A stretch of 64,000 nucleotides of DNA from Frigidibacter mobilis. Its GTDB lineage: Bacteria > Pseudomonadota > Alphaproteobacteria > Rhodobacterales > Rhodobacteraceae. Where the stretch lies: assembly GCF_001620265.1 (NCBI RefSeq), contig NZ_CP012662.1:1-64000 (forward strand), given 5' to 3'. The notes beneath the pieces were generated by a model. The model worked only from the letters and a program-made list of their open reading frames with translations. It made no database searches and was not told where the DNA came from. Numbering within the stretch: position 1 is the stretch's first letter; the number at the start of each line of letters is the position of its first letter. Both the position numbers and the translations under genes were made by a program. This document shows, in pieces, positions 56,850 through 64,000 of the stretch.

Positions 56850-57374
56850 TCACGCCGCGATCTGCAGTGCGCGAGACGCGAAGACACGCCAGAGCGGATC
56901 GACAAGACGGGCATCGAGAACGTCGGCGTGGTGCCGCAGCCGTCGCGCGAGGCCATGTGCATGCCACTCGGCCGCCCGCATGGCCTGCGCGCGAGTCTGG
57001 CTGGCCTCGGACACGACGGCGCGGGCTTCGGCGGCATCCGAGACCGGGTGGCACCATGCGACCCCGCCATCACAGGTAGCCCCGGCCAGAACGAGGCGGC
57101 CCTCCCTATCAAGGATCGCCAGGATGCGCGGCGCGTCTTCAGGGGTGACATTTTCGGCGTGAACGATTGCCCCCTGCATGGCTTCGGCCAGCGTGGCAAA
57201 ACGCTCCAGTACCTTGGGGTGTGCCTGCCCTGACATGAGAGCTGCGGGCGCATGGCAAGCCGTCGTGAGCGCAAACGGCAAGTCTTGATCTGCAAGAACG
57301 GTCAGGAAGCTCGCCGGCAAACCTGTCTTCTGTGTTTCCGGCTGAGTTTGGAGAGTAAGATCGAACATGGGCAT
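56850..57374 (-). CDS. Conserved hypothetical plasmid protein
   Basis: A 174-residue protein beginning MPMFDLTLQTQPETQKTGL, with 'AIVHAENVTPEDAPRILAIL' and a helical, His/Arg/Ala-rich C-terminus. No membrane segment or catalytic motif is recognised. It sits upstream of the DUF6878 gene on the same strand and is likely co-transcribed. The ATG at 57368 (third codon) is an alternative start. Function unknown. Confidence 0.6.
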   Translation of the reverse strand: MPMFDLTLQTQPETQKTGLPASFLTVLADQDLPFALTTACHAPAALMSGQAHPKVLERFATLAEAMQGAIVHAENVTPEDAPRILAILDREGRLVLAGATCDGGVAWCHPVSDAAEARAVVSEASQTRAQAMRAAEWHAHGLARRLRHHADVLDARLVDPLWRVFASRALQIAA

Positions 57375-57464
57375 ATCTCCGACGGTGCGGAGAGCCTCTC
57401 TCCCCGCTTCAAACCGTCAAAGACCAAACCGCCCCCTCGGACTCTCTGTCGCTGATCGGGCCGA

Positions 57465-57964
57465 TCATTTCGGCGTTGGTAAATCGCCCCATCGAACCCG
57501 CAAGTAGCGCCCGTCGCGCTTTGGAAGATCTTTTCGGTCGATCATCCGACCCGAGACCTGAAAATCCTCGTTGATCTTTACAACCAAGAGCTTGTTGAAA
57601 TGCCCATTGGTATCGACCACAACCACATCCTTTGTCTTGAATGGCGTAATGGTTTTGACCTCGACATGATCATTGCCAAGTCTTCCGTCAGCACCCTGGG
57701 CGTAGGTCTTGTTCAGCTTGATACCGTACGTGATAGCACCGAACAGCTCACCGATATCGCCGTAGACAGAGAGGTGAAGGCCGGTCTCGAGGTGGTAGCT
57801 TTCCGCGAGGGACAGGAGATCCTCAAAATATGGATCATAGACCGGATCGCGTTCGGGTATTTAGCGCCCCACTCCTTGTAGCGAAGCTGCTCGTCGATTT
57901 CCGACCAGGTAACCCATTCGCCGTCATCATAAAATGCACGATCTGACCAATCAATTTCTTCCAT
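57465..57964 (-). pseudogene. Hypothetical protein, one frame break
   Basis: The start at 57964 (MEEIDWSDRAFYDDGEWVTW) runs to 'EWGAKYP', then a one-base break near 57862 shifts the frame to 'RDPVYDPYFEDLLSLAESY', followed by 'GDIGELFGAITYGIKLNKTY' and an end at 57465 ('RVRWGDLPTPK'). One C added to a CCC run gives a single frame of about 167 residues. The central 'DHVEVKTITPFKTK' could be part of a PD-(D/E)XK-like nuclease core (E-V-K), which I note without assigning. No named family was recognised. Confidence 0.6.
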
Positions 57965-58057
57965 GCGCGTACTTCCAACACCTAAACGTGTCGGGCACAG
58001 TAGCAGATCGATGAAACAGGAACGAGACCGGAGGCGATATCGCCTCCGGTCGCCACC

Positions 58058-59257
58058 TCAACCAACGCGGTCGAGAAGCTTCTTGGCGCGCCCTTCCATA
58101 TCAAGGCGGGCATCCTGCTGAGTCTTGTCGCGCGCAAGCCGGGTAATGCCCTGTACGAAGTCGAAGATGCTCTCGGGCGGGCGACCTTCCTCCACCAGCA
58201 CCTTCTCGATGATCTTGCCGGATTCGGCCTTCGAGAAACCGCGCTTGCGCAGGAAATCCGCGCGGTCCTCATCGCTGCGCGCCACGACCTGCTGCCGCGC
58301 GGCCTTGATGCCGTTCACGAAGCCCTGCGGCGAGGAATTGGCAAACCGCGTCAGCGCCGGAGCCGCCTCATGGGCGAAGCGCGAGGCGGCGTATTTCGAG
58401 TGGCGGATCTTGATCTCCTGGAAATCCTCGACACCCCAGAGGTTGCGGTTCTGGCACACCGCCCGCAGATAGAAGCTCGCCATGCCAAGGGTCTTCGCGC
58501 CCACCTCGGAATTCCAGCAATAGAAGCCCCGGAAATAGAGATCGGGGGAGCCGTCGGGTAACTTGCCTGCTTCGATCGGATTGCGATCGTCGACCAGGAA
58601 CAGGAAGACATCGCGGTCCGAGGCGTAGAGCGTGGTCGTGTCGCGGCTGATTTCGACATCGGGGTTGTAGACCCCGGTCGACCAATCCAGCACACCCGGC
58701 ACCTTCCAGCGCGTATCGCCCGTGCCATTGCCCGCGATGCGCTGAACCGCCTCGACAAGCTCGAAGTCATGGATGCGGCCGTAGTCGGGACCGGTCACGG
58801 CGCGCAGTTCCGTGCGGCCATCCTCGGTCTCGAAGGTCTTCACCTGCTCGGCGCGGTGGTTGGTCAAACCGTATTGCAGGTTGATCCCCGCCAGAGGCGC
58901 GGGAAGTTGCCGCAGGTAGGATGCCGGGGCACCGACGATGCTGGCAAGCTGGCCGAAGGCCCAGTGCGTGGGCGCGACCGGCTCATGCGCTTTCGGCAGG
59001 ACCAAGTGCAGCCGCTCTGCACTGTCGCGCGCTGCCTCGACACGGATGTCGGCGGTTTGCACCACCCGGCTGCGGCTGCGCTCAGAGCGACCCTTCACAT
59101 TGGCCCAGAGATCGTCGAGCGACAGGTACCGCTCGTCATCCGGCCTGTTGAACCATTCGGACGACACCCGCCCATTCCGGTCACCCCGGCTCACATCCAC
59201 TTTCCAGCCACCAGCCCGCGTCGGCTGTACCGCATCCAGAACTTCCACAACGCCCAT
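58058..59257 (-). CDS. DUF932 phage/plasmid-type protein
   Basis: A 399-residue DUF932 protein. Such proteins are common on plasmids and phages, and are of unknown function. Conserved blocks include 'HWAFGQLASIVGAPASYLRQ', 'GPDYGRIHDFELVEAVQRI', 'DVFLFLVDDRNPIEAG' and 'FYCWNSEVGAKTLGMASF'. The start at 59257 (MGVVEVLDAVQ) is placed 6-12 bases after GGAGGA; upstream ATGs at 59263 and 59305 fit the ribosome site less well. It is intact and has no frame break. It lies upstream of the small accessory genes on the same strand. Confidence 0.82.
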   Translation of the reverse strand: MGVVEVLDAVQPTRAGGWKVDVSRGDRNGRVSSEWFNRPDDERYLSLDDLWANVKGRSERSRSRVVQTADIRVEAARDSAERLHLVLPKAHEPVAPTHWAFGQLASIVGAPASYLRQLPAPLAGINLQYGLTNHRAEQVKTFETEDGRTELRAVTGPDYGRIHDFELVEAVQRIAGNGTGDTRWKVPGVLDWSTGVYNPDVEISRDTTTLYASDRDVFLFLVDDRNPIEAGKLPDGSPDLYFRGFYCWNSEVGAKTLGMASFYLRAVCQNRNLWGVEDFQEIKIRHSKYAASRFAHEAAPALTRFANSSPQGFVNGIKAARQQVVARSDEDRADFLRKRGFSKAESGKIIEKVLVEEGRPPESIFDFVQGITRLARDKTQQDARLDMEGRAKKLLDRVG

Positions 59258-59571
59258 CGGCATTCCTCCGCGACAGGCGCCGGGAGCCACTCTCCCAGCC
59301 CTCAACCTGTCGCAAAGGAACCAACCCTGCTCTCACTCTTGAACCCATGCCTCGATTGCAGACGTTCGGGACTGACGCCACGAACCGCCTCATTGCGGGC
59401 GAAGCGGACTCACGCTGCATGGTGAATGAATTTCTAGTACAGCAAATTTATCTAGCGAAACGTTTCGCAAGTTGTTTCCGATTCGCAGGATGCAGAGGTA
59501 CAGCGCCCCGGGGTGACCTGCTGCATCGTCACACTTCACGCTACCCACGCCTCTACCCAAGGGGCAATAGC
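59258..59571. other. Non-coding region between the DUF932 and Argonaute operons
   Basis: 314 bases with no credible gene. The end runs into the promoter of the Argonaute operon, and the two operons are divergent here. Confidence 0.5.
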
Positions 59572-59600
59572 TTGAAATGTTCCGCTGATGTTCCTATTCT
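59572..59600 (+). promoter_or_regulatory. Predicted promoter of the SMEK-APAZ/Argonaute operon
   Basis: TTGAAA (59572-59577), a 17-base spacer, TATTCT (59595-59600), a near-consensus sigma-70-type pair. A GAAGGAGGGG ribosome site (59619-59628) follows, just before the start at 59631. Confidence 0.65.
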
Positions 59601-59630
59601 GTACTAACAAAGTTTGTTGAAGGAGGGGCA

Positions 59631-61073
59631 ATGAGGCAGCTGACGGTCGAAAACAGTCTCCGTGAGGTAGTCACTCGCTTGGAGCGCCAGGTCGAACTGG
59701 CGACCGCCCAAGGGCGCACGGATATCAACTTGGCCCTCGAAGATGCGTTCATCCCAATCCTGAAGGCGACTTACAATCTTCCGAACCTCATCAACTTAAA
59801 CCGTAAGCGAAAAAACTACCCCGGAATCGACCTCGGTGACGACCACGATCGGGTGGCGTTCCAAATCACCTCGACCACGACGCTCGACAAGGTGAAGTCG
59901 ACCGTCCAGCAATTCATGGACCGCGCCTACTACAACAGTTTCGACGAACTCTACGTTTTGATGCTGACACCAAAGCAGTCCTCCTACAGTCAAGCGGCGA
60001 TCGACGGGCTGCTGACAGACCAGCTCTCCTTCAACTGCAAAAAGCACATCATCGACCTTGGCGATCTCCTTCGGGAGGTGTCCGCCCTACGCGTCACCGC
60101 TCAGGAGCGAATCCTAAAGGAATTCGAGCACATCCTGGGCGAGACCGAAGCCTTCATCAGCTTTAGCGCTGAGACCATCGAGACGCCGACCACGATCACG
60201 TCGAACCTACAGGCTATTGAGCTTCCCGCATCTGTCTACGTCGCTGAACTCACGATTGACGATAAGGCGGTCATCACGCGGGCGAAGGCCGAGTTGAACT
60301 ATGGTGGCCGCTCAACGAACCGGCGTTCGACCATCAAAATGGCTCTGCTACTGGAAGGCGTTGAGACGGACGCTTGGGTCTACTACGATGGCAGACTCTT
60401 CGCGTTCCAGGACATGGAACAAACAGGGGTCGCTGCGGTTATCGACGCGGGATCAATCGAACGCTTGGACGTGACAGACCTTTCCGACTCGCCGGAGATC
60501 GAGAACGTAAACATCCTCAAACAGCTCCTCGTCGCGCAGACCCAAGAGCGCCTGAAGAGCAAACAGGTGCGTCTGCACTCAAAAGATAGGTTCTTTTTCT
60601 TTGGCCCGAGCCAGGAAGGACAGAAAGAGCGCAAGGAGGCGTGGATCGGCAAGAAAAGGTCCGAGCGGCGCGTCTACAAGGTCATCCAACAGAAGAAGGA
60701 CCCCACCAAGGTAGCGCATCATCAGCACCTGTCCTTCAATCTGTCGTTCATCAGATTCGAGGATGCGTGGTATGCGGAGATCGTCCCGAGTTGGTACTAC
60801 TCTTTCAACGGCTACAGGCGATCAAACTGGCATGAGGACCTACTTTCGAAGCAGAAGCGTCAAGAACACAATTCGACCGTGCGGGATCAGGTTCGCTTCG
60901 TCGCCTACTTCCTCGCCAGCTTGACTGAGGACGGAGTGGGTACATCGGAGATCCGCTACCAGTCGCTTATCCAGTTCGAGACGAACCAAGGCACTGAGGC
61001 TGAGGCTTTGATGAGCGAGGTGGAGGGTGTCGTCGAAGAGAATGCCGATGATCCCGATGAGGTGGCGGCATGA
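59631..61073 (+). CDS. SMEK-APAZ protein, effector partner of a short Argonaute
   Basis: A 480-residue protein. The N-terminal about 145 residues match the SMEK domain pattern: 'ALEDAFIPILKATYNL', 'YPGIDLGDDHDRVAFQITST', where E37, D67 and Q78 are spaced like a PD-(D/E)XK-type nuclease core. The C-terminal half (about 215-440) has APAZ features: 'STIKMALLLEGVETDAWVYY', 'KDRFFFFGPSQE', 'KSERRVYKVI' and 'YAEIVPSWYYSFNGYRR'. In short Argonaute systems APAZ binds the Argonaute and the N-terminal domain is the toxic effector activated on guide-target recognition. The stop overlaps the Argonaute start (ATGA). Nuclease activity is inferred. Intact. Confidence 0.78.
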   Translation: MRQLTVENSLREVVTRLERQVELATAQGRTDINLALEDAFIPILKATYNLPNLINLNRKRKNYPGIDLGDDHDRVAFQITSTTTLDKVKSTVQQFMDRAYYNSFDELYVLMLTPKQSSYSQAAIDGLLTDQLSFNCKKHIIDLGDLLREVSALRVTAQERILKEFEHILGETEAFISFSAETIETPTTITSNLQAIELPASVYVAELTIDDKAVITRAKAELNYGGRSTNRRSTIKMALLLEGVETDAWVYYDGRLFAFQDMEQTGVAAVIDAGSIERLDVTDLSDSPEIENVNILKQLLVAQTQERLKSKQVRLHSKDRFFFFGPSQEGQKERKEAWIGKKRSERRVYKVIQQKKDPTKVAHHQHLSFNLSFIRFEDAWYAEIVPSWYYSFNGYRRSNWHEDLLSKQKRQEHNSTVRDQVRFVAYFLASLTEDGVGTSEIRYQSLIQFETNQGTEAEALMSEVEGVVEENADDPDEVAA

Positions 61074-62475
61074 AGCTCACTACGCTCGCAGAACCTTTGC
61101 TAGAGTTCGGCACTGGCACTCACATCTGTCCGCGCACCGGTATTGAGCAGATGGGGGTCTACGACAAGCGCGATGAGTTGCGCCGCACTGAATTGAGGAT
61201 CGGCGTCGTCGGACGCGGTGAGGGCATCGACCTTCTGGATGAATGGCTTGCAAAATGCAGGGCCGGCGTGGAGCGCAAGGCCGGCTCGAAGCTGCCGAAC
61301 CTCTTTCGCGGGTTTGGCGGCATTAGCCCGGATCATGGTTTCCTAACCCGCATCATCAACTCGCCGCAGTACACCAGACCGTTGCAGAAGTCGGAGATCA
61401 CCAGCGCGCTGAAGCTCGAAACGCGGGCGGACCGGATCGAGCGTGCAGTCAATCTCTTCTACGAGCAGGTACGATTTCTCGCGGAGAACAGGGCGGTCGA
61501 CGTCATCGTCTGCGTCCTGCCGAATGAACTGTTCGACTCTGTCACGACGAGGACCGAGGGTGAGGCGTCCAACGATGAACTGGAGCACAATTTCAGGCGC
61601 ATTCTGAAGGCGCGGTGCATGCACTTGGGCACACCGCTCCAGCTCGTGCGTGAGAAGACCATGCTCATTACCAAGCAGTCCGGCGATCAGCAGGATCCGG
61701 CGACCAAGGCGTGGAACTTTGCAACGGCGCTCTACTACAAAGGCAACCGCACGATTCCTTGGCGACTTGTCGAGGACAACGCCAAGCCGACGTCATGCTA
61801 CATCGGAATCGGTTTCTACAAGAGCCGAGACGGCGAGACAGTCTCATCAAGCCTTGCGCAGGTCTTCGATGAGTTCGGCCACGGTATCATTTTACGGGGT
61901 ACCCCGGTCTCGATCGACAAAAAGAACCGCCGTCCCTACCTGTCGGAGGAGCAAGCTTACGAGCTACTGCGCGATGCCCTGGAAGAGTATGATCGAGCAC
62001 TCCAGCACATGCCGGCTCGCGTCGTAATCCACAAATCTAGCCATTTCCGCGATAGTGAGCAGGCCGGGTTCCGCCGTGCGCTGAAGGAAAAGGGGGTCCG
62101 CTCACGCGACTTCGTGGCGATAACCGGCACCGACATCCGCCTCTTCGGGACAAGAACTACCCGCCCAAGCGTGGTACGCTTCTGACGATGTCCGAGTCTG
62201 ACGGCATCCTTTACACGCGCGGCACGGTGGACTTCTACAAGACCTATCCGGGGATGTACGTGCCCAGCCCTGTTAGGGTGACGGCCTACGATCAGGATTC
62301 GTCATTGGAGGGCCTCTGCGAAGAAATTCTTGGGCTCACGAAGATGAACTGGAACAACACGCAACTTGATGGACGTCTGCCGATCACGCTCGAATGCGCC
62401 AGCAAGATCGGTGACATCATGAAGTACGTCGATTCGAAGGAACGACCGCAGGTCAGCTACAGCTTCTATATGTAA
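61070..62475 (+). pseudogene. Short prokaryotic Argonaute (MID-PIWI), one frame break
   Basis: The frame from 61070 gives a MID-PIWI protein: MID-like region to about residue 200, then PIWI with 'REKTMLITKQSGDQQDPATK', 'SCYIGIGFYKSRDGETVSS' and 'QHMPARVVIHKSSHF'. No PAZ domain is present, and the first catalytic aspartate position reads 'GIGFY', so it should not cut its target, as in known short Argonautes. The frame breaks near 62145 in 'TDIRLFGDKNYPPKRGTLL' (one G missing). The second frame continues with 'YTRGTVDFYKTYPGMYVPSP' to 62475. Repaired length is about 468 residues. The start overlaps the APAZ gene; the two form a heterodimer in known systems. Confidence 0.85.
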
Positions 62476-62504
62476 AAGACTGCGATCGAGGTTTAGAGTA
62501 CGAG

Positions 62505-62723
62505 ATGTATTGCTATGTTGACGAGAGCGGCAATACGGGGGCCAACCTCTTCGATCCGGCTCAGCCCGTCCTTTACTACGGGTTAATCACGTCGAAGACG
62601 AATCTTGATGTCACCGCCGAACCGCTGCTCCGAGCAGCCCGCGCAAAGCTGGGCGTCGAACGGCTGCATGCGAATGAGTTGGGCGTCAGAAGGCTGTCGG
62701 ACGTTGCGCTGAGCCGTAAGCGC
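62505..62723 (+). pseudogene. DUF3800 protein, truncated by an IS3-family element
   Basis: It starts at 62505 (MYCYVDESGNTGANLFDPAQ), the typical N-terminus of DUF3800 proteins, which have an RNase H-like fold with 'DESG'. After about 70 codons the frame enters the IS element and ends in foreign sequence at 62756. It follows the Argonaute by 29 bases on the same strand, so it is a third gene of that operon, not seen in the textbook short Argonaute systems. The exact break point is uncertain because the IS left end is not certain. Confidence 0.7.
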
Positions 62724-62824
62724 TGTCCTGACCCCACCTTCCTGTTGAATCCGTAAGCTGCGATGCGCCCTTGTGTGGAGATTTGCACGGGAGGTGTCAT
62801 TGGGAGTGACCTGCCACTGAACTT

Positions 62825-63754
62825 TCATCCAGCCGCGACCGGAGCCCGGTTAGTGTTTACGCCGATTGGCGCAGGTTGAGCAATCGCCCGACGCGCGGAG
62901 CTTTCATCTCGCGCAGCGGGGCGGGCGATTGCGGTGGTCAGGGCCCGTGCGTAGTCAGCCGGGGTCTGGTAGCCCAAGGCCGAATGCGGACGCTCGGTGT
63001 TGTAGTCGGCAGCCCAAGCGGCGATCACGATCCGCGCGTGGGCCAGATTGCGGAACATGGTCTCGTTGAGCAGTTCGTCTCGCATCCGGCCGTTGAAACT
63101 CTCTACGAAACCGTTCTGCATCGGCTTGCCTGGCGCGATGTAGTGCCATTCGATCCGGTGCTCGGAACACCACCGCAGGATGGCGTTGGAGGTCAGTTCC
63201 GTGCCGTTGTCGCTGACAATCATTCCGGGTTTGCCACGGCGTTCGATCAGGGCCGTCAGTTCACGTGCCACGCGGCGCCCCGATATCGAGGTGTCCGGTA
63301 TTGCCGCGAGACATTCACGGGTGACGTCGTCGACCACGTTGAGAACCCGGAAGCGCTGGCCATTGGCGAATTGGTCATGGACGAAATCCAATGACCAACG
63401 GGCATTGGGCCGCGCCTCGACCAGGATCGGTGCCCGTGTCCCGACGGCCTTGCGGCGTGCTTTGCGTTTGCGCACCGTCAGCCCTTCCTCGCGGTAGAGC
63501 CTATAGATCCGGTTGATCCCGGAAGGCTCGCCCTCGCGCCGCAGAAGCACGAAGAGCCGCCGATAACCGAACCGTCGACGCTCGTTCGCCAGTTCTCGCA
63601 GCCGTCCGCGCAGCACCGTGTCCGGCGCACGCTGCGCCTGGTAGCGGACCATCTTGCGATCCGCAGCGACAATCCGACACGCCCGCCGTTCCGATAGCCC
63701 GAAAAAGGCTTGCAGATGCGCGACCGCCTCGCGCTTAACGGCAGGCGTCACCAC
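62825..63754 (-). CDS. IS3-family transposase OrfB
   Basis: The DDE catalytic half of the IS3 transposase, 309 residues. An HTH_21 region ('[16 protein letters not shown]') precedes the rve core with D-D-E residues in '[13 protein letters not shown]', '[16 protein letters not shown]' and '[17 protein letters not shown]', and the end '[19 protein letters not shown]'. It is normally expressed as an OrfAB fusion through -1 frameshifting at the A6G motif that coincides with its GTG start. Intact as sequenced. Confidence 0.92.
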   Translation of the reverse strand: MVTPAVKREAVAHLQAFFGLSERRACRIVAADRKMVRYQAQRAPDTVLRGRLRELANERRRFGYRRLFVLLRREGEPSGINRIYRLYREEGLTVRKRKARRKAVGTRAPILVEARPNARWSLDFVHDQFANGQRFRVLNVVDDVTRECLAAIPDTSISGRRVARELTALIERRGKPGMIVSDNGTELTSNAILRWCSEHRIEWHYIAPGKPMQNGFVESFNGRMRDELLNETMFRNLAHARIVIAAWAADYNTERPHSALGYQTPADYARALTTAIARPAARDESSARRAIAQPAPIGVNTNRAPVAAG

Positions 63755-64000
63755 TTTTTTGAGACCAGTTCCTTCATCGCGGCCAGATCGAGCATTTGCT
63801 CGGCCAGCAACTTCTTTAGCCTGGCGTTCTCATCCTCAAGTGTCTTCAGCCGCTTCGTCTCCGACACAGTCATGCCGCCGAATTTGGCTTTCCAGTTATA
63901 GAAGGTGCCTTCCGACATGCCGTGCTTGCGGCACAGGTCAGCGCACTTCGCGCCTGCCTCGTGCTCGGCCAGAATGCCGATGATCTGTTCGTCCGTGAAT
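63748..64000 (-). CDS. IS3-family transposase OrfA, partial
   Basis: The HTH-leucine zipper half of the transposase, cut by the window end. It reads '[19 protein letters not shown]', '[20 protein letters not shown]' and a leucine zipper '[19 protein letters not shown]', ending 'MKELVSKKW' and TGA. It overlaps OrfB by 7 bases at the A AAA AAG slippery site. About five N-terminal residues are missing outside the window. Confidence 0.9.
   Translation of the reverse strand, partial: FTDEQIIGILAEHEAGAKCADLCRKHGMSEGTFYNWKAKFGGMTVSETKRLKTLEDENARLKKLLAEQMLDLAAMKELVSKKW
63754..63760 (-). promoter_or_regulatory. Programmed -1 frameshift motif
   Basis: AAAAAAG on the minus strand at the OrfA-OrfB junction, in the A AAA AAG register, as in other IS3 elements. 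Confidence 0.8.

Larger units (their letters stand above)
62724..64000 (-). mobile_element. IS3-family insertion sequence, partial
   Basis: It contains OrfB and the 3' part of OrfA on the minus strand, with an A6G slippery site (63754-63760) between them, as in IS3 elements. The left end is probably TGTCCTGACCCC at 62724, close to IS51/IS407-group ends. Only one terminus is in the window, so terminal repeats and target duplication cannot be checked; an end near 62808 is an alternative. Confidence 0.75.

Overview
The window reads as part of an alphaproteobacterial, most likely Rhodobacterales (Paracoccus/Roseobacter-like), conjugative plasmid or integrative conjugative element. It is GC-rich, with a VirB/VirD4-type conjugation system, a VirC1-like ATPase, and an accessory block typical of such replicons (strawberry-notch helicase, toprim, DUF2493, WGR, DUF932, DUF6878 and DUF6915 proteins). 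No rRNA, complete tRNA, CRISPR array or chromosomal housekeeping gene was seen. The taxonomic call rests on gene families and base composition, not on a database search.

Layout. 1-5168 (+): virB8-virB9-virB10-virB11-secreted protein-virB6. 5183-11873: a degenerate tRNA 3' end, a broken small gene, and on the minus strand a two-gene unit of a DUF4145/RecD-like helicase and a TPR/cold-shock-like protein (candidate defence pair), then small accessory genes. 11870-15692: a HTH-type regulator gene split by an IS21-family element with a 7-bp target duplication. 15812-23278: virD4, virD2 relaxase and mobC (minus), a repeat-rich probable oriT, then virC1 and a virC2-like gene (plus). 23370-28805: a Fic gene with a palindromic operator and a type III restriction-modification system. 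28992-42492 (minus): WGR, DUF2493, toprim and strawberry-notch genes. The last is split by a 6.3-kb RIT element (three tyrosine recombinases, perfect 160-bp terminal inverted repeats) that carries a TOTE-type primase-helicase gene. 42670-47843: AbiE and RES-Xre toxin-antitoxin systems and small plasmid proteins. 47845-56253: a DUF6915 gene split by an 8-kb transposon with paired tyrosine recombinases. Its cargo is a TetR regulator, cytochrome b561 and a DevBCA-like exporter. 56263-59257: plasmid accessory genes. 59572-62723: an operon of a SMEK-APAZ protein, a short prokaryotic Argonaute and a DUF3800 protein, the last truncated by an IS3-family element that runs off the end.

Together the genes form a conjugation module with a dense set of conflict systems (restriction, toxin-antitoxin, short Argonaute, TOTE-like and helicase systems) and four inserted mobile elements, three of them seen directly splitting genes and the fourth inferred.

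One feature dominates interpretation. About 30 reading-frame breaks are each repaired by adding one base, almost always G or C in a short G/C run, with conserved protein on both sides and no accompanying stop codons. They affect virD4, the type III system, AbiEi, the recombinases, the exporter and the Argonaute. This looks more like systematic consensus error than decay, so many entries marked pseudogene may be intact in the real molecule.
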